Assembly (NCBI GenBank): GCA_012838225.1
Contig: DUPT01000013.1
Location: 1-64,000 of the forward strand
From: Tissierellia bacterium
GTDB lineage: Bacteria; Bacillota; Clostridia; Peptostreptococcales; Acidaminobacteraceae
DNA length: 64,000 nt
Direction of reading: 5' to 3'
The translations under genes were made by a program, and so were the position numbers. Every line of letters starts with the position of its first letter. Position 1 is the first letter of the stretch. This document shows, piece by piece, positions 1-8,596 of this stretch. Under the pieces are notes generated by a model. The model was not told the DNA's origin and searched no databases. It saw nothing but the letters and a program-made list of their open reading frames with translations.

Positions 1-1
1 C

Positions 2-1063
2 GGTATCTCGGGTGGGTTGGCCCTGCTGATGAGTGTGGCCCAAAACACCATCGGTAACTATGGCGAAAAGCAGGTCGTGATCAATGGCGAAAAGGAAGTC
101 ACGATGGATGGCGGCGATACGCTGCTGGCCGGACTGATCGATAATGAGGTCTTCTTGCCCTCCGCCTGTGGCGGCAAGGGCACCTGCGGCTATTGTAAGT
201 GTAAGGTCGTCTCAGGCGGGGGACCGCTCCTGCCGACCGAGACCGGCTTTGTCACACCCGAAGAAGCCGCCCAGGGCATTCGACTCTCCTGTCAGCTCAA
301 GGTCAAAGAGGACATTCGGATCGAGATCCCGGAAGAATACCTTGACCTCAAGCAGTGGGAGACGGTGGTGCGTAAGATCGAAGATGTCACACCGACCATC
401 AAGCGCGTCTATCTAAAGCTGCCCGAAGGCGAAGAAATCAATTTCAAGCCGGGTCAATACGTTCAGATCCTGGCACCGGAATATCAAGGCAATGACGAAG
501 AGGTCTACCGGGCCTATTCGATCTCCTCGGCACCGTCGAAAAAGGATGAGATCGAGCTGCTGATCGGCTATATCCCCGAGGGGATCGCTACGACCTATGT
601 CCACCAGCACCTCCAAGAAGGTGATACGCTCAATATCATCGGCCCGTTTGGTCACTTCTTCTATCAGGACACCGATAAACCGATGATCTTTGTCGGCAGC
701 GGGACGGGGATCGCCCCCAACCTGAGCATCCTGCGCTATATGCAGGAGAATGACATCCAGCGAGAGGGGATCTTTATCTCAGCCGGCCGGAAGGTAGAGG
801 ATCTGCCGATGAAGGAAGAGATCGATGCCATTGCCGCCGATCTGCCCAATATCAAGATGCTTTGGAGCGTGACCGGAGCCGAGCCCGGCACATGGGACGG
901 CCCGACCGAATGGGTGACCGATGGCCTGAGAAAAGCCCTCGATGACGGCGCCGATAAAGAAGCCTACCTGTGCGGTTCACCCGTGACCATCGAGCAGATT
1001 GTTGAGATCCTAAAAGAAAAGGGTATGTCTGAAGAGGAAATCTTCTACGACAAATTCGAATAA
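2..1063 (+). CDS. nqrF: NqrF-like NADH:quinone reductase subunit, 5' truncated by the window edge
   Basis: The reading frame is open from base 2, so the start and most of the N-terminal membrane anchor lie outside the window. Numbering from the TTG at 17, a plant-type 2Fe-2S ferredoxin domain comes first, with ligands Cys51, Cys57, Cys60 and Cys92. It is followed by an FAD-binding ferredoxin-reductase domain (YRAYS) and an NAD-binding domain (GSGTGIAP, then YLCGSP). This order, with a hydrophobic stretch before the ferredoxin, is that of subunit F of the Na+-translocating NADH:quinone reductase, which takes electrons from NADH at the membrane. No other Nqr or Rnf subunit is visible, so a stand-alone NADH:acceptor reductase of the same fold remains possible. 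Confidence 0.8.
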   Translation, partial: GISGGLALLMSVAQNTIGNYGEKQVVINGEKEVTMDGGDTLLAGLIDNEVFLPSACGGKGTCGYCKCKVVSGGGPLLPTETGFVTPEEAAQGIRLSCQLKVKEDIRIEIPEEYLDLKQWETVVRKIEDVTPTIKRVYLKLPEGEEINFKPGQYVQILAPEYQGNDEEVYRAYSISSAPSKKDEIELLIGYIPEGIATTYVHQHLQEGDTLNIIGPFGHFFYQDTDKPMIFVGSGTGIAPNLSILRYMQENDIQREGIFISAGRKVEDLPMKEEIDAIAADLPNIKMLWSVTGAEPGTWDGPTEWVTDGLRKALDDGADKEAYLCGSPVTIEQIVEILKEKGMSEEEIFYDKFE

Positions 1064-1075
1064 AAGAGAGGCACC

Positions 1076-1516
1076 ATGAATAAAAAATTCAAGAAAAACA
1101 AAAACCGCCAACGGGCGTTCAATCAGTACGATCCTGAGCGTCATCCCGAGCCCAAGATCCAGGAAGTCAAAGCGGAAGAGCTCAAGGAAGCACCGCAGTA
1201 TTTCCCGGGTGAGCTCGAAGAGATCGAACGTCAGGCTCGCCGTGAGGCCCGAGTGGTTGACGTGCCGGAGGTCCCGCTGGATCCGACCGTGCCGACGCCG
1301 CCGGTGGTCCCGACACCCGATCCGAATGAAGTCCCGACCGACCCGATCAATCCGGTCGATCCGGTCGAGGAGCCGGTCGAAGAAGCACCTTTCGATCTGC
1401 CGGTCGAAGACGAGCCGCCGATCGAGGAACCGACCGATCCGGTCCCGATCGAAGAGCCGGTCGATGAAGACCGGGCACCAATCGAAGATCCGGTCGATCC
1501 CGAAGTCCTACAATAG
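1076..1516 (+). CDS. Hypothetical acidic proline-rich low-complexity protein
   Basis: I do not recognise this 146-residue protein. It starts 12 bases after the NqrF-like gene behind an AGAGAGG ribosome site, so the two are probably co-transcribed. The first 15 residues are strongly basic (KKFKKNKNRQR). The middle is charged and probably helical. The last 80 or so residues are a repetitive run of Pro, Glu, Asp and Val built from units such as DPV, EEPV and IEEP. There is no signal peptide, membrane segment or cysteine. The composition predicts a disordered polyampholyte. The repetitive GATCCGGTCGA-like DNA suggests growth by slippage. A terminator follows directly. Confidence 0.6.
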   Translation: MNKKFKKNKNRQRAFNQYDPERHPEPKIQEVKAEELKEAPQYFPGELEEIERQARREARVVDVPEVPLDPTVPTPPVVPTPDPNEVPTDPINPVDPVEEPVEEAPFDLPVEDEPPIEEPTDPVPIEEPVDEDRAPIEDPVDPEVLQ

Positions 1517-1525
1517 TCTAAAAAA

Positions 1526-1549
1526 GGCCCGAGTGATCGGGTCTTTTTT
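1526..1549 (+). terminator. Intrinsic terminator after the NqrF-like/proline-rich operon
   Basis: A 7-bp stem (GGCCCGA with TCGGGTC, one G-T pair) closes a GTGA tetraloop and is followed by six T residues. Confidence 0.8.
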
Positions 1550-1605
1550 CATCTCCGGCCATCTTAAATCCGATCTTTCTGGTTTCGTTTGGCCGGCGGA
1601 TGGCT

Positions 1606-1611
1606 TATACT
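1606..1611 (+). promoter_or_regulatory. Possible -10 box for the lipoprotein gene
   Basis: TATACT lies about 35 bases before the proposed TTG start, after the preceding terminator. I see no convincing -35 hexamer at the right distance, so this is tentative. Confidence 0.3.
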
Positions 1612-1646
1612 ATGATTAGACACCTATGGACCCACCGGAGGCTCGC

Positions 1647-2837
1647 TTGCGCTATCTGCTACTGCTGGTTCTATGTCTGCTTCTAGTAGGTTGTCAGGCC
1701 CTGCCGACACCCGAGCAGCCCGAAACCGACCAGGTCGAAACAACTGAATCCGACAGTGAAACCGCCCCCTACCGGGCCTTTTTCCAGCAGCTGATCGATC
1801 AACCGATGAGTCAATTGATGACGCCCTTTTTTATCGATTATAAGGACCTGCCGGGCGCCTTTGTCGTTTCGGCCGCCTTGGTCGATCTGACGGGCGATGA
1901 GATCCCGGAGGTGCTGGTGGCCTATTCATCCGATGTCCCCGGCGCCGATGCCCTGACCTATACGCAGATCTATCGGCTCCAGGCTGAACAGATCGTACCG
2001 TGGGGGCAAAAGATCCCGCTGACGATCGAATTCTTCGGCCTAAATCAACTGGTCGGCACGAGCCAAAAGAGTGTCGGCAAACAGACCGATCGGATCTATC
2101 AGCAGTACCAGGTCCAGCCCGAGGTAGCCCGGGTGGCTGAAGAGACCATCCGAGTCATCACCGAGACCAAGCGACCAACCAGCCTCGAGGGCTTCGATCA
2201 ATCGGTGTCGCTAGCTAAAACGATGGCCAGCGGCTCGACCGAAGGCGATCTGCTTGTCATGGATCAGGCCGAACGTGAGCCGCCCTTTATCATCTTTCAT
2301 ACGAAGACGTATGATCACGACCGGCTCAGCCGACTGGCCGAGCGCTTCGATATGCATTTTGTCGACTGGAGACGGCTTGACAGCCGCTTTCTAGCCGATC
2401 TCGATCAACTCTATGCCAATGTCACTTGGGCGGCCGATCGCCACCAGGAGAGCTCGCATAATGAGATCGATCTGATGGTGGCAGCGATCGAGCGTGAGAT
2501 GCAAGGCGGCAGTGTCAGAAGCTTCAGCCGCGGGGAGAATACCTTCTATTATGTTCCTGAGCTTGAGATGAGAGGCATGCGTCAGTTTCGTCTGATCAAG
2601 GCCATCATTGATGATACCGAGGTCTACCTCGATCAACAGCTGCCGTTTTTTCTAAGAGATGACATCGGGGAATACTATCCCGATGATGCATCGGCTCGGG
2701 ACAAATTCTTGAGTCTTCGCCAAAAGCTCCGCTCGGAGGTATCGCGTCAGCTGTTTCGACGCTTCCTCTTGCTGGACAGCTATGACCGGGCGGTGCCGCT
2801 AAGCGGCTATGAATTCGTACCTGAGACGACACCCTAG
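1647..2837 (+). CDS. Putative lipoprotein of unknown function
   Basis: The frame is open from an ATG at 1626. The TTG at 1647 is preferred because a perfect GGAGG sits 5 bases upstream and because it gives a compact signal peptide (MRYLLLLVLCLLLVGC). The lipobox LVGC predicts lipid attachment at the cysteine and display on the outer face of the membrane. A Thr/Glu-rich linker of about 30 residues follows, then a mixed alpha/beta region of about 340 residues with no family I recognise. The DLTGDEIPEVLVAY stretch resembles a VCBS/FG-GAP-like calcium loop, seen in surface proteins that read out solute values, but this is weak. The gene is followed closely by a broken GyrI-like gene. Confidence 0.65.
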   Translation: MRYLLLLVLCLLLVGCQALPTPEQPETDQVETTESDSETAPYRAFFQQLIDQPMSQLMTPFFIDYKDLPGAFVVSAALVDLTGDEIPEVLVAYSSDVPGADALTYTQIYRLQAEQIVPWGQKIPLTIEFFGLNQLVGTSQKSVGKQTDRIYQQYQVQPEVARVAEETIRVITETKRPTSLEGFDQSVSLAKTMASGSTEGDLLVMDQAEREPPFIIFHTKTYDHDRLSRLAERFDMHFVDWRRLDSRFLADLDQLYANVTWAADRHQESSHNEIDLMVAAIEREMQGGSVRSFSRGENTFYYVPELEMRGMRQFRLIKAIIDDTEVYLDQQLPFFLRDDIGEYYPDDASARDKFLSLRQKLRSEVSRQLFRRFLLLDSYDRAVPLSGYEFVPETTP

Positions 2838-2847
2838 GAGGATTTTA

Positions 2848-3305
2848 ATGAAAGTTGATTTGATCCAACAAGACGCCGTGACGCTACTGATCAAGCGGGC
2901 CACACAGGCCGATGATTATTTTCCTATTGTGAGGAGGTAGGCTGTGATGTCTGGGAGGAGCTAAGGACGATCGGGACGGGTGAGCCGCTGGCTTTGTGGC
3001 TGCCGGATCAAATGATCACACCCGGCACCTCACGCTATGTCCAGGGCATCAGCTGGCCCGGCGATCGAGTGATCCCGGACGGCTATGAGCTGATCGAGCT
3101 GCCGTCAGCCACCTACCTGCAGTTTCAGGGGGAGCCCTTTGATGAGGCCGACTATGGCTCAGCCATCGAAGAGCTTCGTGAAAAGATCGAGCAGTATGAT
3201 CCATCGGCCGATGGCTACGCCTTCGATCAGACGCTTCCTCGGATCCAGTGGGAGCCGATCGGGCGGCGGGGCTATCGCGAGTGGGTCGGGGTGAGCTCGT
3301 TGTAG
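2848..3305 (+). pseudogene. Frameshifted GyrI-like (AraC effector-binding) domain protein
   Basis: Behind an AGGAGG site, ATG at 2848 opens a frame that reads MKVDLIQQDAVTLLIKRATQ and stops at the TAG at 2938-2940. From about base 2916 the +2 frame continues without a break to 3305 and reads YCEEVGCDVWEELRTIG and onwards, ending as a GyrI-like domain normally does (WEPIGRRGYREW). Joining the frames needs one extra base between about 2916 and 2937. The whole product would be about 152 residues, the normal size of a stand-alone GyrI-like small-molecule-binding protein. Either the gene is a recent pseudogene or one base is missing from the assembly. The later part could only be translated from the weak TTG at 2994. 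Confidence 0.7.
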
Positions 3306-3326
3306 ATCGCCATAAACCAAACAAAA

Positions 3327-3362
3327 CGAAGCGGTCAACCTTTAAACAGGCTGACCGCTTCG
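3327..3362 (-). terminator. Terminator of the Nudix gene, possibly bidirectional
   Basis: A perfect 11-bp inverted repeat (CGAAGCGGTCA and TGACCGCTTCG, 14-base loop) lies between the convergent GyrI-like and Nudix genes. On the minus strand it is followed by a T-rich run (TTTTGTTTGG). The plus-strand side has no T run. Confidence 0.65.
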
Positions 3363-3377
3363 ACTCGTTGGCTGAGC

Positions 3378-3968
3378 CTAGTCGTCTGATTGGTGTTCTT
3401 TTATCAGCTCGACGAAATTATTCATGACCTTGGCCGTCATGCCCCAGATGATCTCGCCTCCCAGCTCAAAGAATAAGGTCTGAGAGGTCAGGGTGCGAAA
3501 CGGATAGTCCTGGATGGGAAAATCCTCATCGGCTGTGACATGCTGCTTGGTATAGTGGATCCTGGGCGGATGATCGATAAAGTCCTGCAGCAAGACGGTG
3601 AAGACCCGGGCGACCTCATCGGGATTTCGGGACAAGGGACCGCTCTTCAATCGAGCCACCCAAGGCGAGAGCACCAGATCGAACGGGGTGACATAATAGT
3701 CGAGCGGGCCGATCAGCTCGATCTGATCGGGTGTGATCAACAGCTCCTCACAGGCCTCACGGATGGCGGCCTCGGCGGGTGTCTCGCCGGGCTCGATGGC
3801 CCCGCCGGGAAAAGAGATCTCGCCCGGTTGGGTCTTTAGATGATGGGCCCGTTCTTCAAACACCACCGCCGGCCCTCGATCGGTCTCTACCAGAAGGATC
3901 AGGACCGAGGCCAAAAAGATATTTCGAGAAAAGGTCTGCCTCCGACCTCTTAAAAAATTCCAGTTCAT
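3378..3968 (-). CDS. Nudix hydrolase, CoA pyrophosphatase-like
   Basis: A 196-residue Nudix protein. The Nudix box is complete: GGAIEPGETPAEAAIREACEE, ending in the REACEE helix that holds the divalent metal. Just before it stands HLKTQPGEISFPGG, the extra motif typical of the CoA diphosphatase branch (NudL/YeaB type). The likely activity is therefore hydrolysis of coenzyme A or acyl-CoA to phosphopantetheine products and 3',5'-ADP, although other diphosphate substrates cannot be excluded. The gene stands alone, convergent with the broken GyrI-like gene and divergent from the SUFU gene. A TATAGT box about 24 bases before its ATG may be its -10. Confidence 0.85.
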   Translation of the reverse strand: MNWNFLRGRRQTFSRNIFLASVLILLVETDRGPAVVFEERAHHLKTQPGEISFPGGAIEPGETPAEAAIREACEELLITPDQIELIGPLDYYVTPFDLVLSPWVARLKSGPLSRNPDEVARVFTVLLQDFIDHPPRIHYTKQHVTADEDFPIQDYPFRTLTSQTLFFELGGEIIWGMTAKVMNNFVELIKEHQSDD

Positions 3969-4038
3969 AGCTACCTCGTTAAGACTATACCCTTTTTTTC
4001 GACCGGCTTGGGTATATATTCCTTGAAGGAGACCAACT

Positions 4039-4668
4039 ATGGGATATTTCTATGATACAACTGAAAAGATTCTGATCGAACAATATGTCAGTGAACACAT
4101 GGGCGAGATCAAGTCAAAGATCACTGAGGAGGCCGTGTTTGAAGCCGGGATCGATCTACTCATCGCCGAGCCGACTCCCGAGCGGCCGTTTCGCTCGCTT
4201 GTCACCTGCGGTATGGGTGCGATCCCGTTGGAATTGCCGCAGTATCTGAGTATGCACCGGATCAACCGGGCGGAGCTGGTGTTACACCTCTCGCCTGAGT
4301 GGCAGCTGAAGAGCCGATTGGATTGGCCGATCCGACTGATGCATTGGCTGAGCCGGCTGCCGCTCGATGATGCCTCACTCATCCGTGATCTGGCGATCTT
4401 TGAGCTGGACGCTTTTTTGGAGCATGATAATCCCTACCGGGCGGTGATGCTCCACTACTGCAATGAGTGCCATCTGCTCGATCCGTTCGTCCGTTTGCCC
4501 CGCAAGGACCGGGTGATCTTTATGGAACTGATCCCGCTGCTTCCGGCCGAGCTCGACTATATCGAGGCCCATTCGGCCGAGGAATTTCTTCGCGACGTCC
4601 ATCGGTTCTTGCCACTGGCGGCCGATCAGACAAGACAGCCGGTGACTAAGCAGCTATCGGGTGAATGA
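4039..4668 (+). CDS. Suppressor-of-fused (SUFU) domain protein
   Basis: A 209-residue protein made almost entirely of a bacterial SUFU domain. The family pattern is visible in HRINRAELVLHLSPEW, WPIRLMHWLSRLPL and the late IFMELIPLLPAELDYI. There is no signal peptide or membrane segment. Stand-alone SUFU proteins in Bacillota often act as immunity or antitoxin proteins for LXG/polymorphic toxins (YqcF-like, from family knowledge), but no toxin gene lies beside this one. The ribosome site is GAAGGAG. The next gene starts 28 bases downstream with its own possible promoter. The role here is unknown. Confidence 0.75.
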   Translation: MGYFYDTTEKILIEQYVSEHMGEIKSKITEEAVFEAGIDLLIAEPTPERPFRSLVTCGMGAIPLELPQYLSMHRINRAELVLHLSPEWQLKSRLDWPIRLMHWLSRLPLDDASLIRDLAIFELDAFLEHDNPYRAVMLHYCNECHLLDPFVRLPRKDRVIFMELIPLLPAELDYIEAHSAEEFLRDVHRFLPLAADQTRQPVTKQLSGE

Positions 4669-4670
4669 TT

Positions 4671-4679
4671 TGTTATACT
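4671..4679 (+). promoter_or_regulatory. Possible extended -10 promoter of the ABC exporter-folate operon
   Basis: TGTTATACT matches the extended -10 pattern TGnTATAnT. It lies directly after the SUFU stop codon and 17 bases before the exporter ATG. No good -35 is present, as is usual for extended -10 promoters. Confidence 0.4.
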
Positions 4680-4696
4680 GTTAGGTGGAGGAATAC

Positions 4697-6457
4697 ATGC
4701 TAAGACGTTTTGCTAGTTACTATAAACCACATAAGAAATTGTTTTTTCTGGACCTGTTGGCGGCCCTGATCGTCTCGGCCGTCGATCTGATCTATCCGTT
4801 GTTTACTCAGACCATCATCAACGATCTCATCCCCAATGCCGAGATCCGGCGGATGGTGGTGATCGCCTTGATCCTGCTCGGTCTGTATTTCATCCGAGCC
4901 AGTGCCAACTACTTTATGTTGACCTATGGTCATCTGGTGGGCGGACGGATCGAATACGGCATGCGGCGTGATCTGTTCAGTCATCTTCAGACGCTCGATG
5001 TCAGCTTCTTCGATCGCAACAAGACCGGGCAGCTGATGAGCCGGTTGATGAGTGATCTCAATGAGATCTCGGAGCTGGCTCACCACGGGCCGGAGGATAT
5101 CTTTATCTCGAGCGTGATGCTTCTGGGAAGCTTTATCATCCTGCTTCGGATCAATGTGCCGCTGACATTGATCACCTTCGGACTGGTGTCACTGCTGCTG
5201 GTGGTGACGATGCTGACCAGAAAGAATATGCGATCGGCGTCGCTGAATGTTCGAAAGGTCAATGCCGAGATGAATGCCCGGATCGAGAATGCGCTCTCGG
5301 GTGTTCGTTTGACCAAGAGCTTTGTCAATGAGCAGTTTGAGGAAGAGCTGTTTGATGAGGTCAATACGACCCATCTCGGTAAGCGCTTCCAGTTCTTTAA
5401 GGCCATGGGCTGGTTCCATGCCGGCACCAATCTGATCGTCGATGTGATGAGTCTGGTGATCCTGGTGCTGGGCGGCTATTTTGTCTACCTGGGCCAGATC
5501 AATGTCGGTGATATGGTGGCCTATATTTTGTACTCGACCTATTTCATCGCTCCGATCCGCCGGTTGATCAATTTTACGCAACAATTCCTGACCGGGATGA
5601 CCGGCTTTGAGCGGATGGTGGAGATCCTGGAGGTGCGCCCGGAGATCGATGATCGGCCGGGAGCGATCGACCTGAGTGAGGTCGAGGGCTTGATCGAATT
5701 CGATCAGGTGACCTTCCAGTATCAACGAGACGGTGAGGATATATTGCAGAACTTTTCGCTTCGGATCGAGCCCGGTCGCTCGGTCGCCCTGGTCGGTCCC
5801 TCCGGCGTCGGAAAGACGACCATCTCTCGGCTGATCCCGCGCTTCTATGATGTCGCTTCGGGGGCGGTCAAGATCGATGGGATCGATATTCGGGATCTGA
5901 GCATTCGGTCCATTCGCCGAAATGTCGGCATGGTCGATCAGGACGTGTTTATGTTCTACGGCTCGATCAAGGACAATATCCTGTATGGCCGGCTCGATGC
6001 CAGTGATGAAGAGGTGATCGCGGCGGCAAAAAAAGCCAATATCCATGACTTTATCATGGAGCAGACCGATGGCTATAATACCATCGTCGGCGAGCGGGGC
6101 GTCCGGCTGAGCGGCGGACAAAAGCAGCGACTGGCGATCGCCCGGGTCTTTTTGAAGGATCCGAAGATCTTGGTCCTCGATGAAGCGACCAGCTCACTCG
6201 ATAATGAAAACGAAAAGATCATTCAAGCCGCACTGACCGAGCTGGCCAAGGGTCGGACCACCTTGACGATCGCTCACCGGCTATCGACCATCGTAGCGGC
6301 CGATGAGATCGTGGTGCTGGGGGATGAAGGCATACTCGAGCGAGGGCCCCACAGTGAGCTGTTGGCTAGGGACGGACTGTATGCCAGACTCTACCGGGCT
6401 CAGTTTGCCGATCTGACGGAAGAGGAATTAAGGGGGGAAGACAGTGCAACAAGCTGA
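4697..6457 (+). CDS. ABC exporter, fused permease and ATPase (MsbA/LmrA type)
   Basis: A half-transporter of 586 residues that must dimerise. Six membrane helices in the first 310 residues form the exporter permease. The ATPase has Walker [10 protein letters not shown] from residue 367, signature LSGGQKQR, Walker B ILVLDEA and the switch histidine in IAHRLST. ATG at 4697 was chosen over the in-frame GTG at 4685 because GGAGG lies 5 bases before it. It exports an unknown, probably hydrophobic, substrate. Its end overlaps folE by 14 bases, so it leads the folate operon. A link to pterin or lipid export is only a guess from position. Confidence 0.9.
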   Translation: MLRRFASYYKPHKKLFFLDLLAALIVSAVDLIYPLFTQTIINDLIPNAEIRRMVVIALILLGLYFIRASANYFMLTYGHLVGGRIEYGMRRDLFSHLQTLDVSFFDRNKTGQLMSRLMSDLNEISELAHHGPEDIFISSVMLLGSFIILLRINVPLTLITFGLVSLLLVVTMLTRKNMRSASLNVRKVNAEMNARIENALSGVRLTKSFVNEQFEEELFDEVNTTHLGKRFQFFKAMGWFHAGTNLIVDVMSLVILVLGGYFVYLGQINVGDMVAYILYSTYFIAPIRRLINFTQQFLTGMTGFERMVEILEVRPEIDDRPGAIDLSEVEGLIEFDQVTFQYQRDGEDILQNFSLRIEPGRSVALVGPSGVGKTTISRLIPRFYDVASGAVKIDGIDIRDLSIRSIRRNVGMVDQDVFMFYGSIKDNILYGRLDASDEEVIAAAKKANIHDFIMEQTDGYNTIVGERGVRLSGGQKQRLAIARVFLKDPKILVLDEATSSLDNENEKIIQAALTELAKGRTTLTIAHRLSTIVAADEIVVLGDEGILERGPHSELLARDGLYARLYRAQFADLTEEELRGEDSATS

Positions 6458-7013
6458 TCATCAAAAAATCGAACAAGCCGTTCGTATGATCCTGGAAGCG
6501 ATCGGAGAGGATCCCGAGCGCGACGGTCTGAAGGATACGCCGAGCCGGGTGGCCCGGATGTATGGCGAGATCTTTTCCGGACTGCATAAGGATCCGGCGG
6601 AAAACCTCAAGGTGACCTTTGCGACCGAGGGCCATGACGAGCTGGTGCTGGTCAAGGATATCCCGTTCAACAGCTTCTGTGAGCACCATCTGGTGCCGTT
6701 TTATGGCGTGGCTCATATCGGCTATATCCCATCGGGTGGGCGAGTGGTCGGTCTCTCGAAGCTCGTTCGCACGCTGCAGGATATCTCGGCTCGGCCGCAG
6801 CTCCAAGAGCGCATCACGACCGAGGTGGCTCGGACGATCATGCAGGAGCTAAAGCCTCAGGGCGTGATCGTCGTGATCGAGGCCGAGCATATGTGCATGT
6901 CGATCCGGGGCGTTCGAAAGCCGGGCTCAAAGACCGTCACCTCGGCGGTCCGAGGAAGCTTTCGCAGTGATGAGAGAAGCCGGATCGAGGCGATGGAGCT
7001 GATCCGTTCATGA
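6444..7013 (+). CDS. folE: GTP cyclohydrolase I (type IA)
   Basis: Converts GTP to 7,8-dihydroneopterin triphosphate, the first step of folate synthesis. The zinc and active-site residues of the IA type are all present: Cys79 in [12 protein letters not shown], the paired histidines just after it, and Cys151 in EHMCMSIRG. The 189-residue length is normal. The start is GTG behind GGGGGGAAG, inside the end of the ABC exporter gene. The stop overlaps folP in an ATGA arrangement, indicating translational coupling along the folate run. Confidence 0.95.
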   Translation: MQQADHQKIEQAVRMILEAIGEDPERDGLKDTPSRVARMYGEIFSGLHKDPAENLKVTFATEGHDELVLVKDIPFNSFCEHHLVPFYGVAHIGYIPSGGRVVGLSKLVRTLQDISARPQLQERITTEVARTIMQELKPQGVIVVIEAEHMCMSIRGVRKPGSKTVTSAVRGSFRSDERSRIEAMELIRS

Positions 7014-7786
7014 AGATCATGGGGATCTTGAATGTGACGCCGGATTCTTTTTCCGATGGCTCACAGCACAATACACCGGACTTGGCCCTCGCATTTGCGA
7101 GGCAGATGGTGGCTGATGGGGCTGATATCATCGATTTGGGCGGGGAGTCGACCCGTCCCGGCCATCGGCCGATCAGTGATCAAGCCGAGATCGATCGGAT
7201 CGTGCCGGTGCTTCAGGCACTGGAGGGGATCTCGGTCCCGATCAGTATCGATACGTATAAGGTCCGGGTCGCCCGGGCGGCCATCGAACACGGTGCCACC
7301 ATCCTAAACGATATCTGGGGCTTTCAGAAGCAGCCCGATATGGCCAAGCTGGCCGCCGAGCATCAGCTCCTCAGCATATTGATGCATAATCAGACGACGT
7401 GTGACTATCATGAGGATCTGCTGCAGGCCATGCAACGCTTCTTTGATCGCAGTATCGAGCTGGCACTCTCCGCCGGTCTAAAAGAAGAGAGGATCGTTCT
7501 CGATCCCGGCATCGGCTTTGGTAAGACCTGGCAGCATAACTGGCAGGTGCTTCGGCGACTGGATGAAATCATCGACTGGGGCTATCCGGTGCTGCTTGGC
7601 ACCTCGCGCAAGGGGATGTATGGCGCTCTGTTAGGCAATCAGGTGAGTGAGCGGCTGGCGGCGACGCTGGCCACCAGTGTCTACGCGTTTGAGCGCGGTG
7701 TGGCGTATCTGAGGGTCCACGATGTCAAGGCCCATGATGATGCCAGAAAGGTATGGCAGAGGATCAATGACGAAACTCTTGATTGA
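7010..7786 (+). CDS. folP: Dihydropteroate synthase
   Basis: Joins p-aminobenzoate to 6-hydroxymethyl-dihydropterin diphosphate to make dihydropteroate, the sulfonamide target. The signature blocks are clear: [14 protein letters not shown] at the N-terminus, [13 protein letters not shown] near residue 40, and [10 protein letters not shown] and LLGTSRKG further on. At 258 residues it is a normal bacterial enzyme. It overlaps folE by 4 bases and folB by 20 bases. No resistance-type insertion is evident in the loop after TRPG. Confidence 0.95.
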   Translation: MKIMGILNVTPDSFSDGSQHNTPDLALAFARQMVADGADIIDLGGESTRPGHRPISDQAEIDRIVPVLQALEGISVPISIDTYKVRVARAAIEHGATILNDIWGFQKQPDMAKLAAEHQLLSILMHNQTTCDYHEDLLQAMQRFFDRSIELALSAGLKEERIVLDPGIGFGKTWQHNWQVLRRLDEIIDWGYPVLLGTSRKGMYGALLGNQVSERLAATLATSVYAFERGVAYLRVHDVKAHDDARKVWQRINDETLD

Positions 7787-8126
7787 AGATCTCGAGGTCT
7801 ACGGCTATCACGGGGTGTATGATTTTGAGAAGACGAAGGGCCAGCCCTTTGTCCTAAACTGTCAGGTGAAGCTGAAGGACCAAGGCGATATCGCGGATGA
7901 TCTGGCCGACACCATCAGCTATGTCGATGTGCTCGATACCCTTGTCGAAGGCTTTAGCCAGACTGCCTATGATCTGGTCGAGTATGCCGCTCAGGAGATC
8001 TGCCGACAGATTCTAGCGCTCGATGACAGGATCGAGGAGGTCTGTCTGCGGATCATGAAGACCGATCCGCCGGTCGAGGCCAGGCTCTCGGGCTTGGGCG
8101 TTGAAGTATGCCGCTCGTCTATTTGA
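7767..8126 (+). CDS. folB: Dihydroneopterin aldolase
   Basis: Cleaves 7,8-dihydroneopterin to 6-hydroxymethyl-dihydropterin and glycolaldehyde. The family opening is present ([22 protein letters not shown], with the conserved Tyr-His pair), and the later block DTISYVDVLDTL matches the family. The ATG at 7767 is preferred because AGAGGA precedes it and because it gives the family's usual 119 residues. An in-frame ATG at 7722 would add 15 unrelated residues. The gene overlaps folP by 20 bases and folK by 19. Confidence 0.92.
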   Translation: MTKLLIEDLEVYGYHGVYDFEKTKGQPFVLNCQVKLKDQGDIADDLADTISYVDVLDTLVEGFSQTAYDLVEYAAQEICRQILALDDRIEEVCLRIMKTDPPVEARLSGLGVEVCRSSI

Positions 8127-8596
8127 GTCTGGGCTCGAATCTGGGGGAGCGCTGTGACTATTTGCGCCGGGCCATTACAATGCTTGATGAGCATTATGCG
8201 ATCGTAGCCATCAGCTCGGTCTATGAGACGGCCGCCTGGGGCAAGACGGATCAGCCGGACTTTTTAAATCTGGTGTTGGCACTGGAGACGCCAGTCGATC
8301 CCATTACGCTGCTGGATACGATCCAAGCGATCGAGACCGAGCTGGGGCGAGTAAGGCGTGAGCGATGGGGCGAGCGAACGATCGATATCGATATCCTGTT
8401 CTTTGGCGATCAGGTGATCGATCAGGCTCGACTGAGCGTACCGCATCCGAGGCTGTGGGAGCGGGCGTTTGTGCTAAAGCCGCTTTATGAGATCGCCCCG
8501 ACACTGTCCTTTAGGGGACGAAGCATCCAGCAGGCCTTAGCCGATCTTCCGGGACAAGATGTGAGATACTATGCCGAAACTGCGACTGATTGTTAG
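8108..8596 (+). CDS. folK: 6-hydroxymethyl-dihydropterin pyrophosphokinase
   Basis: Transfers pyrophosphate from ATP to hydroxymethyl-dihydropterin, supplying the FolP substrate. The HPPK hallmarks are visible: LSLGSNLGER at the start, TDQPDFLNLV in the middle, and the metal-binding block RWGERTIDIDILFFGD followed by VPHPRLWERAFVLKPL. The 162 residues match the family. The gene overlaps both neighbours, so folB, folK and the YihY gene are surely on one message. Confidence 0.95.
   Translation: MPLVYLSLGSNLGERCDYLRRAITMLDEHYAIVAISSVYETAAWGKTDQPDFLNLVLALETPVDPITLLDTIQAIETELGRVRRERWGERTIDIDILFFGDQVIDQARLSVPHPRLWERAFVLKPLYEIAPTLSFRGRSIQQALADLPGQDVRYYAETATDC

Noticed and set aside
3049-3324. Minus-strand 91-codon frame opposite the GyrI-like gene
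   Set aside because: It is a shadow with Arg/Ser/Pro-rich content and no ribosome site; the plus strand holds a recognisable domain.
5189-6121. 310-codon antisense frame opposite the ABC exporter
   Set aside because: The exporter is certain on the other strand, the antisense protein has no fold pattern, and GATC-rich codons keep the opposite strand open throughout the window.
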